Source: an uncultured Paludibacter sp. (GTDB lineage Bacteria > Bacteroidota > Bacteroidia > Bacteroidales > Paludibacteraceae). Taken from it: 64,000 bases of DNA. The stretch spans positions 1 to 64,000 of the forward strand of contig CALFXE010000027.1 in assembly GCA_937927845.1 (NCBI GenBank), read 5' to 3'. The notes below the pieces were generated by a model. That model ran no database searches and was not told the DNA's origin. It was given only the letters and a program-made list of their open reading frames with translations. The translations under genes and the position numbers were made by a program. This document shows, piece after piece, positions 17,454 through 26,803 of the stretch. Positions within the stretch are counted from its first letter, which is position 1. Every line of letters begins with the position of its first letter.

Positions 17454-20225
17454 ATGGCAAAATTACATTATATACTTATATTATCCTCAATATTGTTGAT
17501 ATCTTGTTCAAGCAACAAGGCAAAATCTTCGTATGTAATAGGTGTATCACAATGTAGTGATGACGCTTGGCGCAGAACTATGAATGATGAAATGTTGCGC
17601 GAAGCTTCTTTCTATCCTGATTTACAATTGAAATTCAAATCAGCATATGATAGCAACCAACGACAAATACGCGATATTGAAAGCTTTATTGCAGAAGGTG
17701 TTGATTTGATAATCGTATCGCCTAATGAGGCTAAACCTCTGACGCCGGTAATCGAAAAAGCAATAGGCGAAAATATTCCGGTGATACTTGTAGATAGGAA
17801 AACAGATTCCGGCAATTACACAGCCTTCGTTGGCGCCGATAATTTTCAAATTGGAAAAGAAGTTGGCTTTTATGCTGCAAATCTATTAAAAGGCACGGGC
17901 AATATAGTGGAAATAAGAGGGTTGAAAGGATCTACACCGGAGAAAGAAAGGCATGAAGGTTTTCGAAGTGCAATTAACGAATTTAAGAATATACAAATTG
18001 TTGAAGATGATTTTGGTGATTGGTTTAGGCAAGATGCAAGTAAAATCATGCAAAAAATCTTAACACTTAATCATTCAATAGATTTAGTGTTTGCCCATAA
18101 CGACGAAATGGCAATGGGTGCCTTCGATGCTTTGAAATTAGTTCCAAATATCAAGCAACCATTAATAATTGGTATTGATGCACTTTCAACTCCTGATGGG
18201 GGTGTTCAGCAAATAATTAACGGTATACTCGATGCTACTTTTATTTACCCGACAGGTGGTGATAAAACCATACAAATTGCCTATAATATCCTGAATAATA
18301 AAGTCTTCGATAGAGAAAACAATTTATATACTGCCGTAGTTGATAAAACAAATGCAAGGGTGATTAAACTTCAAACAGATCAGATTCATCAGCATCAAAA
18401 CAGAATTGGTCAACTCAATACTAAATTGAATGAAAATTTAGATAAATATACAACTCAACGCACACTGTTATTTGCATCAATCATTATTCTTGTTTTATTT
18501 TTATCCTTAATTTTACTGTTATTTCGAACCGTCAAACAGAAAACTAAAACCAATAAATTACTTGAAACACAAAATGCTGCTATCAGTAAGCAAAAAGAAG
18601 CAATATCAGAGCAACGTGATCAATTAATTGCCCTTTCTAAAAATCTTGAAGATGCAACTCAGGCTAAATTGGTGTTTTTTACAAATATTACACACGAGTT
18701 CCGAACACCTTTAACTTTACTGAACGGTCCACTTGAAAGCATTATCAAAAAGGAAGATTTATCTGAAGAAGGTAATAAACTTGCTTTCTTGATGCAGAAA
18801 AACATTCGCGTTTTAAATAAACTCATTAATCAGATAACAGAATTCAGAAGATACGAGAATGGTAAGATGCAGATGTATTTCACATTGAGTAATCTAAAAG
18901 AATTTTTGCATGAAATATACGAATCGTTTTACGAATTAAGTAAGAAAAAACATATAAACTTACGGTTTTCATCATCAGAAGAAGATTTTATTGTGTGGTT
19001 TGATACTGACAAATTGGAAAAAATATGCTATAATCTACTGTCAAATGCATTTAAATTCACACCTGAGAATGGCAATATTGACATAAAGCTTTCATCGGTA
19101 GTTAAAGATGGAGAGAAATATGCGAAAATTATAGTTTCTGATGATGGGAAAGGGATGTCAGAAAAGCATTTGAGCTTAATTTTCAATCGTTTCTTTAAAA
19201 TCGACAGGTTATCGTCCGGTTCGGGAATTGGACTCGAACTTACAAAAGTGTTAGTTGAACTGCATAATGGAACAATTAAAGTCGAAAGTGCAGAAGGAAA
19301 AGGAAGTCAGTTTACTGTAATCATACCATTTAAACAGAATAATATTTCAATAGTCGAAGAATATCCGGTTCTCAATCCTTCATCAGAAGAGAAAAAGGAA
19401 GAAATTACAATCCTTGAAACTACCGAAATTATCATAGATGAAAATCGTGAAAAAACGAATTTGCCTTTAGTGTTAATTGTAGATGATAACGAAGATATAC
19501 GTGTTTTCCTAAAATCGTTACTCCATAATGATTTTGATATAATTGAGGCTGATAATGGTCAGAGTGGCGTCTTTAAAGCTATGAAGTATGTGCCTGATTT
19601 GATTGTCAGTGATGTGATGATGGATGTTATGGATGGCTTTGAGTTATGCAAACAAATCAAAGAAAATATCTCGACCAGTCATATTCCGGTAATGTTGCTT
19701 ACAGCTTTTGCTCAAGACGAACAACGCGCTATAGGCTTTGAAAGCGGTGCAGATGCTTATATCCCAAAACCATTTAATGATGATATATTAAAAATCAGAG
19801 TTAGGAAAATTATCGAAAATAGAGAGAAAATCAAGGCTTATTTTCAGCAGAATTTAACTTTCGGAGAGAGAAAAGAGTCTGTTAATGAATTAGATAAAAC
19901 ATTTATAGAAAAATTCAGAAAAATTATAGAAGAGAATATTATCGAGACCGACCTCAATGTTGATGAAATTGGTCAGCGGCTCGGATTGTCGCGCGTACAA
20001 TTATACCGCAAAATCAAATCTTTAACCAATTATGCCCCTAACGAATTGATACGCATCATCAGGTTAAAAGCAGCGGAACAAGCCTTAATTCAAACGGACA
20101 AAACCATTTCAGAAATAGCATACGACACAGGTTTTTCGTCTCCATCGTATTTCACAAAATGCTTTAAAGAGTATTTTAATGAAAGTCCGACCGAGTACAC
20201 AAAAAGAATTAAAAATAGCCTATAA
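17454..20225 (+). CDS. Hybrid two-component system regulator with periplasmic sugar-binding sensor (BT1754-like)
   Basis: 923 residues combining sensor kinase and transcription factor. Order: export signal (SILLISCSSNK), periplasmic-binding-protein domain of the LacI/RbsB type (about 27-310, e.g. VDLIIVSPNEAKPLTPVIEKA, VDRKTDSGNYTAFVGADN), one membrane helix (about 338-358), coiled coil, HisKA with His414 in THEFRTPLTLL, ATPase (NLLSNAFKFTPENG, DDGKGM, GSGIGLELTK), receiver with Asp720 in IVSDVMMDVMDG, and an AraC-type HTH end (GLSRVQLYRKIK, FSSPSYFTKCFKEYF). B. thetaiotaomicron BT1754, of the same build, senses fructose directly. Its place beside the GH32, porter and fructokinase genes predicts the same ligand here. 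Confidence 0.92.
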   Translation: MAKLHYILILSSILLISCSSNKAKSSYVIGVSQCSDDAWRRTMNDEMLREASFYPDLQLKFKSAYDSNQRQIRDIESFIAEGVDLIIVSPNEAKPLTPVIEKAIGENIPVILVDRKTDSGNYTAFVGADNFQIGKEVGFYAANLLKGTGNIVEIRGLKGSTPEKERHEGFRSAINEFKNIQIVEDDFGDWFRQDASKIMQKILTLNHSIDLVFAHNDEMAMGAFDALKLVPNIKQPLIIGIDALSTPDGGVQQIINGILDATFIYPTGGDKTIQIAYNILNNKVFDRENNLYTAVVDKTNARVIKLQTDQIHQHQNRIGQLNTKLNENLDKYTTQRTLLFASIIILVLFLSLILLLFRTVKQKTKTNKLLETQNAAISKQKEAISEQRDQLIALSKNLEDATQAKLVFFTNITHEFRTPLTLLNGPLESIIKKEDLSEEGNKLAFLMQKNIRVLNKLINQITEFRRYENGKMQMYFTLSNLKEFLHEIYESFYELSKKKHINLRFSSSEEDFIVWFDTDKLEKICYNLLSNAFKFTPENGNIDIKLSSVVKDGEKYAKIIVSDDGKGMSEKHLSLIFNRFFKIDRLSSGSGIGLELTKVLVELHNGTIKVESAEGKGSQFTVIIPFKQNNISIVEEYPVLNPSSEEKKEEITILETTEIIIDENREKTNLPLVLIVDDNEDIRVFLKSLLHNDFDIIEADNGQSGVFKAMKYVPDLIVSDVMMDVMDGFELCKQIKENISTSHIPVMLLTAFAQDEQRAIGFESGADAYIPKPFNDDILKIRVRKIIENREKIKAYFQQNLTFGERKESVNELDKTFIEKFRKIIEENIIETDLNVDEIGQRLGLSRVQLYRKIKSLTNYAPNELIRIIRLKAAEQALIQTDKTISEIAYDTGFSSPSYFTKCFKEYFNESPTEYTKRIKNSL

Positions 20226-20301
20226 TCATAAAAAACAATTCTAATACATTAAGCGTTAGACATTATAGATAATCATATTTTATATCCATTAACTATTTTT
20301 A

Positions 20302-20333
20302 TTTGTTTCAAGAAATAAAAAGCTTTATCTTTG
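20302..20333 (+). promoter_or_regulatory. Bacteroidota promoter for the secreted four-gene cluster
   Basis: TTTG (20302-20305), exactly 20 bases, then TATCTTTG (20326-20333): a full match to the phylum consensus. It leaves about a 75-base leader before the ATG at 20416. The rest of 20226-20415 shows nothing else clear. Confidence 0.8.
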
Positions 20334-20415
20334 TGGGCTTGTTTTGATTCCTAAATGGGATTGTATTTCAAGCTCATACAAGTCACAATTAATATATTTA
20401 AGCTGTTTGTAATAA

Positions 20416-21624
20416 ATGAAATTTAGTTATATCTACATACTACTGTGTTTTTCTGTTGTGTTACTATATTCGCAGACTCCAAATAGAACCGTGAATTTCA
20501 GTAGTTCAATGACAGGGGTAGATAATTTCAATTCCATTTCTGAAGCACTTTCAGGTATTAGTTCACAAACTACAATATGGGTAGCAGTCGGCAATTACGA
20601 AGAAGATGAGCTTATAATCCCTTCTAACGCAACAGTTATTGGAGGCTTTCCTGCTGATGCAACATCGATAAACCATAGAATTTATCCCGGCAATTCCGAC
20701 ATTAATCAACAATCTGTTTTAAGCGGATCGTATGAACATCGGGTTGCTACTGTTTATGGTACGCTTGATGGCTTTGTAATAACTAAAGGTTACGTTTTCG
20801 ATTCAATAGCAAATTCAATAGCAGGAGCCGGCGGTGGGGTGTTAATCGATGGAGGTACTGTAATGAATTGCGTCATCCACAATAATGTAGCTTCGGAAAT
20901 AGCACCCAGTCCATCAGTAATTCCAGGAGCTTTTGTTGCGAGCATAGGAGATGTATATTGCACAGATGGCACAATACTCAAGCCGGAATATACACTAAAC
21001 AATCAAGGCCAGATAATTGCAAGTTTGGATGGTGGCATACCATCCGGCAAAATAGTGCAGGGTATAGTGTTTTACGTTGACCCATCACCTACAAACAATA
21101 AATTTTATGTGATGGCTAAAGTTTCTAATTCTAATAAACTATGGTTTAATCCTTCTATTGATATATTGAACATTCCTAATTTAAGTACTGAAGCCGAAGC
21201 ATTATTAGATTTTGAAGGTAGAGCAAATACTGATTCAATCATGGCATATGTACCAAGATGGTTAGCGCAAAATGGAAATCCATGGCATAATTCAGACTAT
21301 GCAGCCAAATATGCATATAATTACAATACACCTGCAGGAACTCAAGGCGAATGGCATCTTCCTTCAAGTGGTGAGTTATATAAAATGTGGGAGGTTTTCC
21401 CGCAAATGGAGGCTTGTGCAAGAGATGTATTAGGATGGACAACTCAATCATCACCAATGTTTTCAAAAGGATTTTATGTATCATCAACCGAACGTGATGC
21501 AAGTCAGATTTGGGCACTTGATACTTATTCGTATCCTTGGGGAGGTTGGGGACTGGCAGAAGGAAGTAAAAGTCAGAGTGGAATTATTGTGCCTGTAACA
21601 GTAAAATCTTTAAGCCAAAATTAA
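20416..21624 (+). CDS. Secreted protein: N-terminal beta-helix edge plus DUF1566-like domain (cluster gene 1)
   Basis: 402 residues with a signal peptide cut near LLYSQ. Residues 20-150 read like the first turns of a right-handed beta-helix (ISEALSGISSQTTIWVAVGNY, IIPSNATVIGGF, GTLDGFVITKG, AGGGVLIDGGTVMNCVIHNN). Residues 165-400 resemble the DUF1566 / Fib_succ_major type, with AAKYAYNYNTPAGTQGEWHLPSSGEL and a run to the end. The second half is homologous to that of the next gene (GDVYCTDGTILKPEY against GDIYLDDGVVFTPKY). No T9SS tail is visible. It is first in a tightly spaced unit and has its own promoter. Function unknown. Confidence 0.7.
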   Translation: MKFSYIYILLCFSVVLLYSQTPNRTVNFSSSMTGVDNFNSISEALSGISSQTTIWVAVGNYEEDELIIPSNATVIGGFPADATSINHRIYPGNSDINQQSVLSGSYEHRVATVYGTLDGFVITKGYVFDSIANSIAGAGGGVLIDGGTVMNCVIHNNVASEIAPSPSVIPGAFVASIGDVYCTDGTILKPEYTLNNQGQIIASLDGGIPSGKIVQGIVFYVDPSPTNNKFYVMAKVSNSNKLWFNPSIDILNIPNLSTEAEALLDFEGRANTDSIMAYVPRWLAQNGNPWHNSDYAAKYAYNYNTPAGTQGEWHLPSSGELYKMWEVFPQMEACARDVLGWTTQSSPMFSKGFYVSSTERDASQIWALDTYSYPWGGWGLAEGSKSQSGIIVPVTVKSLSQN

Positions 21625-21630
21625 TTTTAA

Positions 21631-22530
21631 ATGAGAAAAGCTTTTAAAATATTATTTATCATACTTGTGAGTTTAAGTTATAATGTGATGATTATTGCTC
21701 AAACTGCTGAAGGTGGTGGTGTGTATATTAAGAACAATGGTAAATTGGTAAATAGTATTGTAACTGAAAACTACGCTGTTACCGGTTTTGGCATAGCAGG
21801 TAGTAGTGGAGATGTTATAAATTGTACTGTAAACAGCAATTACTATCTTAAAACATCGGTTATTTATCCCGGCGATATATACTTAGATGATGGTGTGGTT
21901 TTTACTCCGAAATATGATAATAACGGCGAATTGATTTTTCCTGATGGCTACGATGCTTCTAATGTTATCGGTATTTGTTTCTGGAGTAACACTAATAATG
22001 ATTTTATAACCGGACGTTCATGGTTTGTTGCTATGTCAGAAGTTTCGGTACCATGGTGTCCTAATGGTTTAACAAATGGATCAGGCTATAATCCTATCGA
22101 TATTCCTAATTTATTTAATTTCCCAAATGCTGAATCTGCATTAATGGATTATGATGGTAAGAGCAATACTCAACTAATTGTAGATGAGCCGGGTTTTGTT
22201 CAGAGCCCTACACAATCATACGCTTTAACAGTAGATAATTGTGCTGCAAAGTATTGTTATGAATATAAGAAACAGACAGGAGAAGAAGCTAAGTGGTTTC
22301 TACCATCAGTTGGTCAGTTAAGAAGATTAGAAAACGAATTGACTTTAGTGAATTTAGTTCTAACGAAATTAGGCAAGACTAATATTAGCGGTGAATATTG
22401 GTCATCAAACGAATATTCGCGTCAACAAGCGTGGACATATAATTTTCCGCACACAGCTAAACAGCCTGCAAACGTGAGTAAATCAGTAAGTTACAAAGTG
22501 CGTCCGATTTCAATTATTTATCAAAATTAA
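21631..22530 (+). CDS. Secreted paralogue: beta-helix turns plus DUF1566-like domain (cluster gene 2)
   Basis: 299 residues. A signal peptide ending IIAQ is followed at once by mid-helix sequence (AEGGGVYIKNNGKLVNSIV, GSSGDVINCTVNSN) that continues the pattern left off in the preceding protein. The C-terminal 200 residues parallel cluster gene 1, with the shared landmarks IDIPNLFNFPNAESALMDYDG, NCAAKYCYEYKKQTGEEAKW and FLPSVGQLRRLE. A WSSNEY motif near the end is also typical of DUF1566-like domains. The gap from gene 1 is 6 bases. Probably arose by tandem duplication. Function unknown. Confidence 0.7.
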   Translation: MRKAFKILFIILVSLSYNVMIIAQTAEGGGVYIKNNGKLVNSIVTENYAVTGFGIAGSSGDVINCTVNSNYYLKTSVIYPGDIYLDDGVVFTPKYDNNGELIFPDGYDASNVIGICFWSNTNNDFITGRSWFVAMSEVSVPWCPNGLTNGSGYNPIDIPNLFNFPNAESALMDYDGKSNTQLIVDEPGFVQSPTQSYALTVDNCAAKYCYEYKKQTGEEAKWFLPSVGQLRRLENELTLVNLVLTKLGKTNISGEYWSSNEYSRQQAWTYNFPHTAKQPANVSKSVSYKVRPISIIYQN

Positions 22531-22532
22531 TA

Positions 22533-24545
22533 ATGGACAGGCTTAAATACATATGGTTTACTTTAATGTTGTTCGGATGCTTAATTGTAGTCGCACAGGA
22601 AAAGCCATCAAGTATTGCAGGCTCATTGAATGTGATTAATACAATAATTGACAACGATTTAAACTATAATCAAATAAACTCTTCTGTTACTATCTCATAC
22701 TCAGCCATAAGAGGTGATGTGTTAATTCCCGGAACAGGTAATATGAAAATACTTGTAACAGGGCAATACAAAGATTCGATTGCTGAAACTATCAACGAAC
22801 GTTCATATTTCTTATCACCTACATCACCAATTAATAATTCCGGCAATAACAGTATTGTTGGACAGTTACCCGAAAAAGATGTCAATGGCAACAGTAGGCA
22901 TTACGATAACATAATTGATATTGGAGCAACAGAATATTCACTCGTATTTAATAGGGGCAATGGTAGTTGGAATGATGATAATAAGTGGAATATCAACAGG
23001 ATACCTCATAGACATGATGTTGTTACTATATTAGACGAAGCAACCGTTACATCAGCTGATGGAGTGTGTAAATCAATAATTCTAATTGCTGATACCGGCA
23101 AATTAACTATCAACTCATCTTATTTATTAGATGTGAAAACAACTATCAATAACAATAATGAAGATAATATTGTAATAAAGGCATCAGCAGATTCACCTAA
23201 TGGGTCATTAATTTTTCATAACTCTGCAAACAATATGGTTGCAGCAACAGTAGAGATGTATTCTAAAGCATATATTGATGAAAATCTTGATGATGATGAT
23301 TCCGGCAAATTTAATTGGCAATACATAGGTATTCCTTTTAGGTCGATGAGTACAGTACTATCGGAAGGAAGCTGGTGGATAAGAAAATTCAATGAGAGCT
23401 TAAATGAATATGATAAGTGGGTGGCATTAACTTCAAGTGACAATCTTACATCATTTAAAGGATATGAAATTGCACAAAACAATGAACATTTATACACATT
23501 TAAGGGGATACTTGAAAACAGAGATACCACAATAAATTTAAGTAAGACCAACGATGTTCCGTATGCGGGTCAGCATTTATTGGCAAATCCATATTCATCA
23601 TCAATTAAAATTAGCGATTTAGTTTTTGGTGGAAATATGGAGTCAACAGTTTATGTATATCATACAGGCTCGTATGCCGACTGGAATTTAGATCAGAACA
23701 ACGGAAGATTAGGCACAGGCAAAGGACAATACTTGTCTGTTCCACAGAATAATGCAGAAATCATTTTACCTGAAATACCTTCAATGCAAGGATTTATTGT
23801 TAGAGTAACAAGTGGTAGCGGAAGTATATCTATACCATATTCATCAGCAACTAAAAATGTTAGTTCTCAGAGAGTTAAACAAAATAAACTGAATCCGTAT
23901 ATATCAATAGATCTTATAGGAGAAAACTCGTTCGATAAGTTATGGCTTATACATGAAGAAAGTGCAGATAGAAATTTCAATAATGGTTGGGATGGATATA
24001 AAATGAGGACAAGCAATAAATCGGCAGCACTTTTCGCAAGGGAAACTTCAGGTGATTATCAGGTTAATACCGTTGATAATTTAGATAATACAAATATATG
24101 TTTCGTGCCGGGTAGTGATAGTAAGTATAAATTAAAGATAGTTAGCTGCAATATACATGATGTTTACGGGTCTCTGTATATAATTGATTTATTTAAAAAT
24201 AAAGTTATAGAATTAAATGCAGACACAATAGAATATGAATTTACGTCTGAAAACATCAATCAACAACAAAATAGATTTAAAATAATCAGTTCGTTAAGTT
24301 CTATTTTTAATGATGATGAAGATAAGCTAATAGATATTATGCAAATAGGAGATGTAGTATTAATTGATAACCGAGCCAATGAGAAGGGGAGTTATTATAT
24401 ATATAATACATCAGGTGGGATACAAAGGAGCGAATCATTACCTGTGGGATTAACGCATGTCAAATTAGAAAATAAATCAGGTATACAAATTATAAATGCT
24501 CAAGCAGGTAGAAGTCGTAAATCGATAAAAACTTTTGTTAAATAA
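22533..24545 (+). CDS. Secreted protein with beta-helix C-cap and T9SS-like tail (cluster gene 3)
   Basis: 670 residues with a signal peptide ending VVAQ. Residues 25-135 end with SPINNSGNN ... DVNGNSRHYDNIIDIGATEYS, the closing segment of choice-of-anchor-Q / polymorphic beta-helix proteins. A region beginning GSWNDDNKWNINRIP follows, of the kind common in Bacteroidota surface proteins (GKLTINSSYLLDVKTTI, WQYIGIPFRSM, YAGQHLLANPYSSSI, MQGFIVRV). The last 70 residues (YYIYNTSGGIQRSESLPVGL, GIQIINA) resemble a T9SS sorting domain. The gap from gene 2 is 2 bases, so translation is probably coupled. Confidence 0.72.
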   Translation: MDRLKYIWFTLMLFGCLIVVAQEKPSSIAGSLNVINTIIDNDLNYNQINSSVTISYSAIRGDVLIPGTGNMKILVTGQYKDSIAETINERSYFLSPTSPINNSGNNSIVGQLPEKDVNGNSRHYDNIIDIGATEYSLVFNRGNGSWNDDNKWNINRIPHRHDVVTILDEATVTSADGVCKSIILIADTGKLTINSSYLLDVKTTINNNNEDNIVIKASADSPNGSLIFHNSANNMVAATVEMYSKAYIDENLDDDDSGKFNWQYIGIPFRSMSTVLSEGSWWIRKFNESLNEYDKWVALTSSDNLTSFKGYEIAQNNEHLYTFKGILENRDTTINLSKTNDVPYAGQHLLANPYSSSIKISDLVFGGNMESTVYVYHTGSYADWNLDQNNGRLGTGKGQYLSVPQNNAEIILPEIPSMQGFIVRVTSGSGSISIPYSSATKNVSSQRVKQNKLNPYISIDLIGENSFDKLWLIHEESADRNFNNGWDGYKMRTSNKSAALFARETSGDYQVNTVDNLDNTNICFVPGSDSKYKLKIVSCNIHDVYGSLYIIDLFKNKVIELNADTIEYEFTSENINQQQNRFKIISSLSSIFNDDEDKLIDIMQIGDVVLIDNRANEKGSYYIYNTSGGIQRSESLPVGLTHVKLENKSGIQIINAQAGRSRKSIKTFVK

Positions 24546-24551
24546 TTATTA

Positions 24552-25193
24552 GTGAGAAAAGTTGTTTACATATTACTCATTGCTTTCATTGGATTAGGGA
24601 TTATATTCTTTACTCATGAGAAAGATATCATGTTTTCGGAATATTCAGTAAACCTTAATCCCGGCTTTGATTTGTCAAAACTCAACAACGCTAAAACCTC
24701 TTATACACCACAAATCAGGACAAATAAGGTTAGTAACAGTTTAATTAAATACAACATAAACTCTCATTATTCAAACAATATAAGTTCATCGATACCTTCG
24801 TTAAGTAATAACACTTTATACAACTCGTCATCAGCAGCTTATTCTTATAATAACACAAGAAATACAGGCACGAATAATACGGCTGGAGGTAGTGGCACAG
24901 GCGGACAGATATCCATGCTTTACAAATCGAGTAGTTCTTCATCTGCTGCCAATTCTGTATCTGCCACATCAATGAATGGTTTTTTAAGTAATAATAACTC
25001 GGTTTTTGCTGATAACAATAGATTATCTGCACCGGTAAATCCGCTTTTAGATTATAAAGAAGGAGATATAACTCACCCGGGTGGAAATCCTACAACAAAC
25101 CCGATTGAGAGTGTACCCATTGGGGATGGTATGTTTATTTTACTTATTATGGGATTTGCTTATTCAATATTCTTATTCATCAGGCGACTTTAA
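24552..25193 (+). CDS. Ser/Asn-rich protein with sorting-tail-like C-terminus (cluster gene 4)
   Basis: 213 residues from a GTG start 6 bases after gene 3. There is an N-terminal hydrophobic helix (about 5-20), a long low-complexity Ser/Asn/Thr region (about 60-160, e.g. NNTLYNSSSAAYSYNNT, KSSSSSSAANSVSAT), and a short Pro-rich stretch. It ends PIGDGMFILLIMGFAYSIFL with FIRRL: a Pro-Gly-Asp-Gly motif, a membrane helix and a basic end. This layout resembles PEP-CTERM/PID-CTERM style C-terminal sorting tails known in Bacteroidota. The stop overlaps the convergent nnr gene by 4 bases. No family recognised. Confidence 0.6.
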   Translation: MRKVVYILLIAFIGLGIIFFTHEKDIMFSEYSVNLNPGFDLSKLNNAKTSYTPQIRTNKVSNSLIKYNINSHYSNNISSSIPSLSNNTLYNSSSAAYSYNNTRNTGTNNTAGGSGTGGQISMLYKSSSSSSAANSVSATSMNGFLSNNNSVFADNNRLSAPVNPLLDYKEGDITHPGGNPTTNPIESVPIGDGMFILLIMGFAYSIFLFIRRL

Positions 25194-26704
25194 TGTGATG
25201 TTAACGATTTAAAAGCCTTACCGATAGCATCTACTATATCTCCCGCCATCAACGATTCTTCCGATTCATTTTCTAAAGCTAAATCAGCAGCTAAGCCATG
25301 TAAATAAACACCTAATTTAGCTGCATCTTCAGAATCATAACCCTGTGCCAATAAAGCACCAATCATTCCGGTAAGCACATCTCCGGATCCCGCTGTTGCC
25401 ATACCCGGATTTCCTGTGCTGTTGAAATAGACTTTACCATCAGGTGTCACAATACGAGTGTAAGCTCCTTTCAGCACAATAAATATTTGATATTCCTCAG
25501 CCATTTCTTTTGCTTTTTGCAGCATATCCTGAGAGCAAATACCTGAAATACCGGCAAATCGCTCGAACTCTTTTGGATGAGGTGTAAAAATACTTGACTC
25601 GGGAATATGACGTAATAAAGTCTTTTGTGCTGATATAATATTGATTGCATCTGCATCAAAAACAGCTGGAATACGAATTAAAGGCAGTAAATTTTGAAGC
25701 ATCTGAACGGTAAGACTTTGGATACCGATACCCGGACCAATAGCTATTGCATCATATTTATCAACATGATAAAATCTCGAAATGCAATCCTGATCACAAT
25801 CGGCATCATATATTACTTCGGGTGTAACTGTTTGCAAAATACAACGATTACCCTCCGGTCCGTGCACTGTCAACAACCCCACGCCGGTACGCAATGCTGC
25901 CTTAGCTGATAAAATAGATGCACCTGCCATGCCTTTACTCCCTGCCAACAAAACTAAATGTCCAAATGAACCCTTATGCGAAAATTTACTTCGCTTTTTC
26001 AACAAGGCTTTTACTTCCTGTTCGTCCAAATAATAAAAATCTGTTTCTTTTTGTTTTATCCCTTCGGGATGTAAACCAATATCTAAAACCGACCACTCGC
26101 CTACATATCTTTCATTTTCGAAATAGAAAAATCCAATTTTGGGAAATTGTAGACTGAAAGTATAATTAGCTTTAATCTTAGTTTCGTGGATAGAACAACA
26201 AGTATCAGCATTTATACCGGAGGGAACATCAATTGCAACTACGATGTTCTTGAGTGAATTAATAAAATCTACCACATCTGCGAATATTCCCGAAAGGGGC
26301 TTATTCAATCCAGAACCAAATAATCCGTCTACAATAATAGTGTCATCGGCTATTGACGGCTTAACAAACTTATCGATATGCTCTTCAAAAGCATCAGGAT
26401 GTTTCTCTTGTAGCCGACTTTTGTTAATTGCACAATCAGCAGACAGACTTCCGGTGGATATTAAGTAAGACTTGACTGTATAGCCGTTGTCTTTTAATAA
26501 GCGAGTAAGTGCTAAAGCATCTCCTCCATTATTTCCCGGACCGGCAAACACACAAAAACTGTTTTTCTTATCAGGAAATTTTGAAACCAAAGCTTTAAAC
26601 AATGCTTCAGCAGCACGCTCCATCAAGTCAATAGATTTAATCGGCTCGTTTTCAATAGTATATTTATCGAGTTCCCTGATTTGTGATGTGGTGAATATTT
26701 TCAT
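25190..26704 (-). CDS. nnr: Bifunctional NAD(P)H-hydrate epimerase / ADP-dependent NAD(P)H-hydrate dehydratase
   Basis: 504 residues repairing hydrated NADH and NADPH. The N-terminal YjeF_N epimerase domain shows CVFAGPGNNGGDALALTRLL and VDGLFGSGLNKPLSG. The C-terminal ribokinase-like dehydratase shows HKGSFGHLVLLAGSKGMAGA, AIGPGIG, IFTPHPKEF and the catalytic GNPGMATAGSGDVLTGMIG. Both halves look complete. ATG at 26704. A palindromic repeat element lies just upstream. Confidence 0.95.
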   Translation of the reverse strand: MKIFTTSQIRELDKYTIENEPIKSIDLMERAAEALFKALVSKFPDKKNSFCVFAGPGNNGGDALALTRLLKDNGYTVKSYLISTGSLSADCAINKSRLQEKHPDAFEEHIDKFVKPSIADDTIIVDGLFGSGLNKPLSGIFADVVDFINSLKNIVVAIDVPSGINADTCCSIHETKIKANYTFSLQFPKIGFFYFENERYVGEWSVLDIGLHPEGIKQKETDFYYLDEQEVKALLKKRSKFSHKGSFGHLVLLAGSKGMAGASILSAKAALRTGVGLLTVHGPEGNRCILQTVTPEVIYDADCDQDCISRFYHVDKYDAIAIGPGIGIQSLTVQMLQNLLPLIRIPAVFDADAINIISAQKTLLRHIPESSIFTPHPKEFERFAGISGICSQDMLQKAKEMAEEYQIFIVLKGAYTRIVTPDGKVYFNSTGNPGMATAGSGDVLTGMIGALLAQGYDSEDAAKLGVYLHGLAADLALENESEESLMAGDIVDAIGKAFKSLTSH

Positions 26705-26742
26705 GTGGTTATATTTGTCTGATTTGCTTTCAATAAAAACGT

Positions 26743-26798
26743 ACGTACGGACAGGTCGCGTGTGGACATATTACGTACGGACAGGTCGCGACCTGTCC
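26743..26798. repeat. GC-rich palindromic repeat element
   Basis: ACGTACGGACAGGTCGCG occurs twice, at 26743-26760 and 26773-26790. The second copy runs into a perfect 20-bp palindrome, GGACAGGTCG with CGACCTGTCC, at 26779-26798. It stands out from the AT-rich surroundings and fills most of the 99-base gap between two minus-strand genes. Confidence 0.85.
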
Positions 26799-26803
26799 TC
26801 TAC

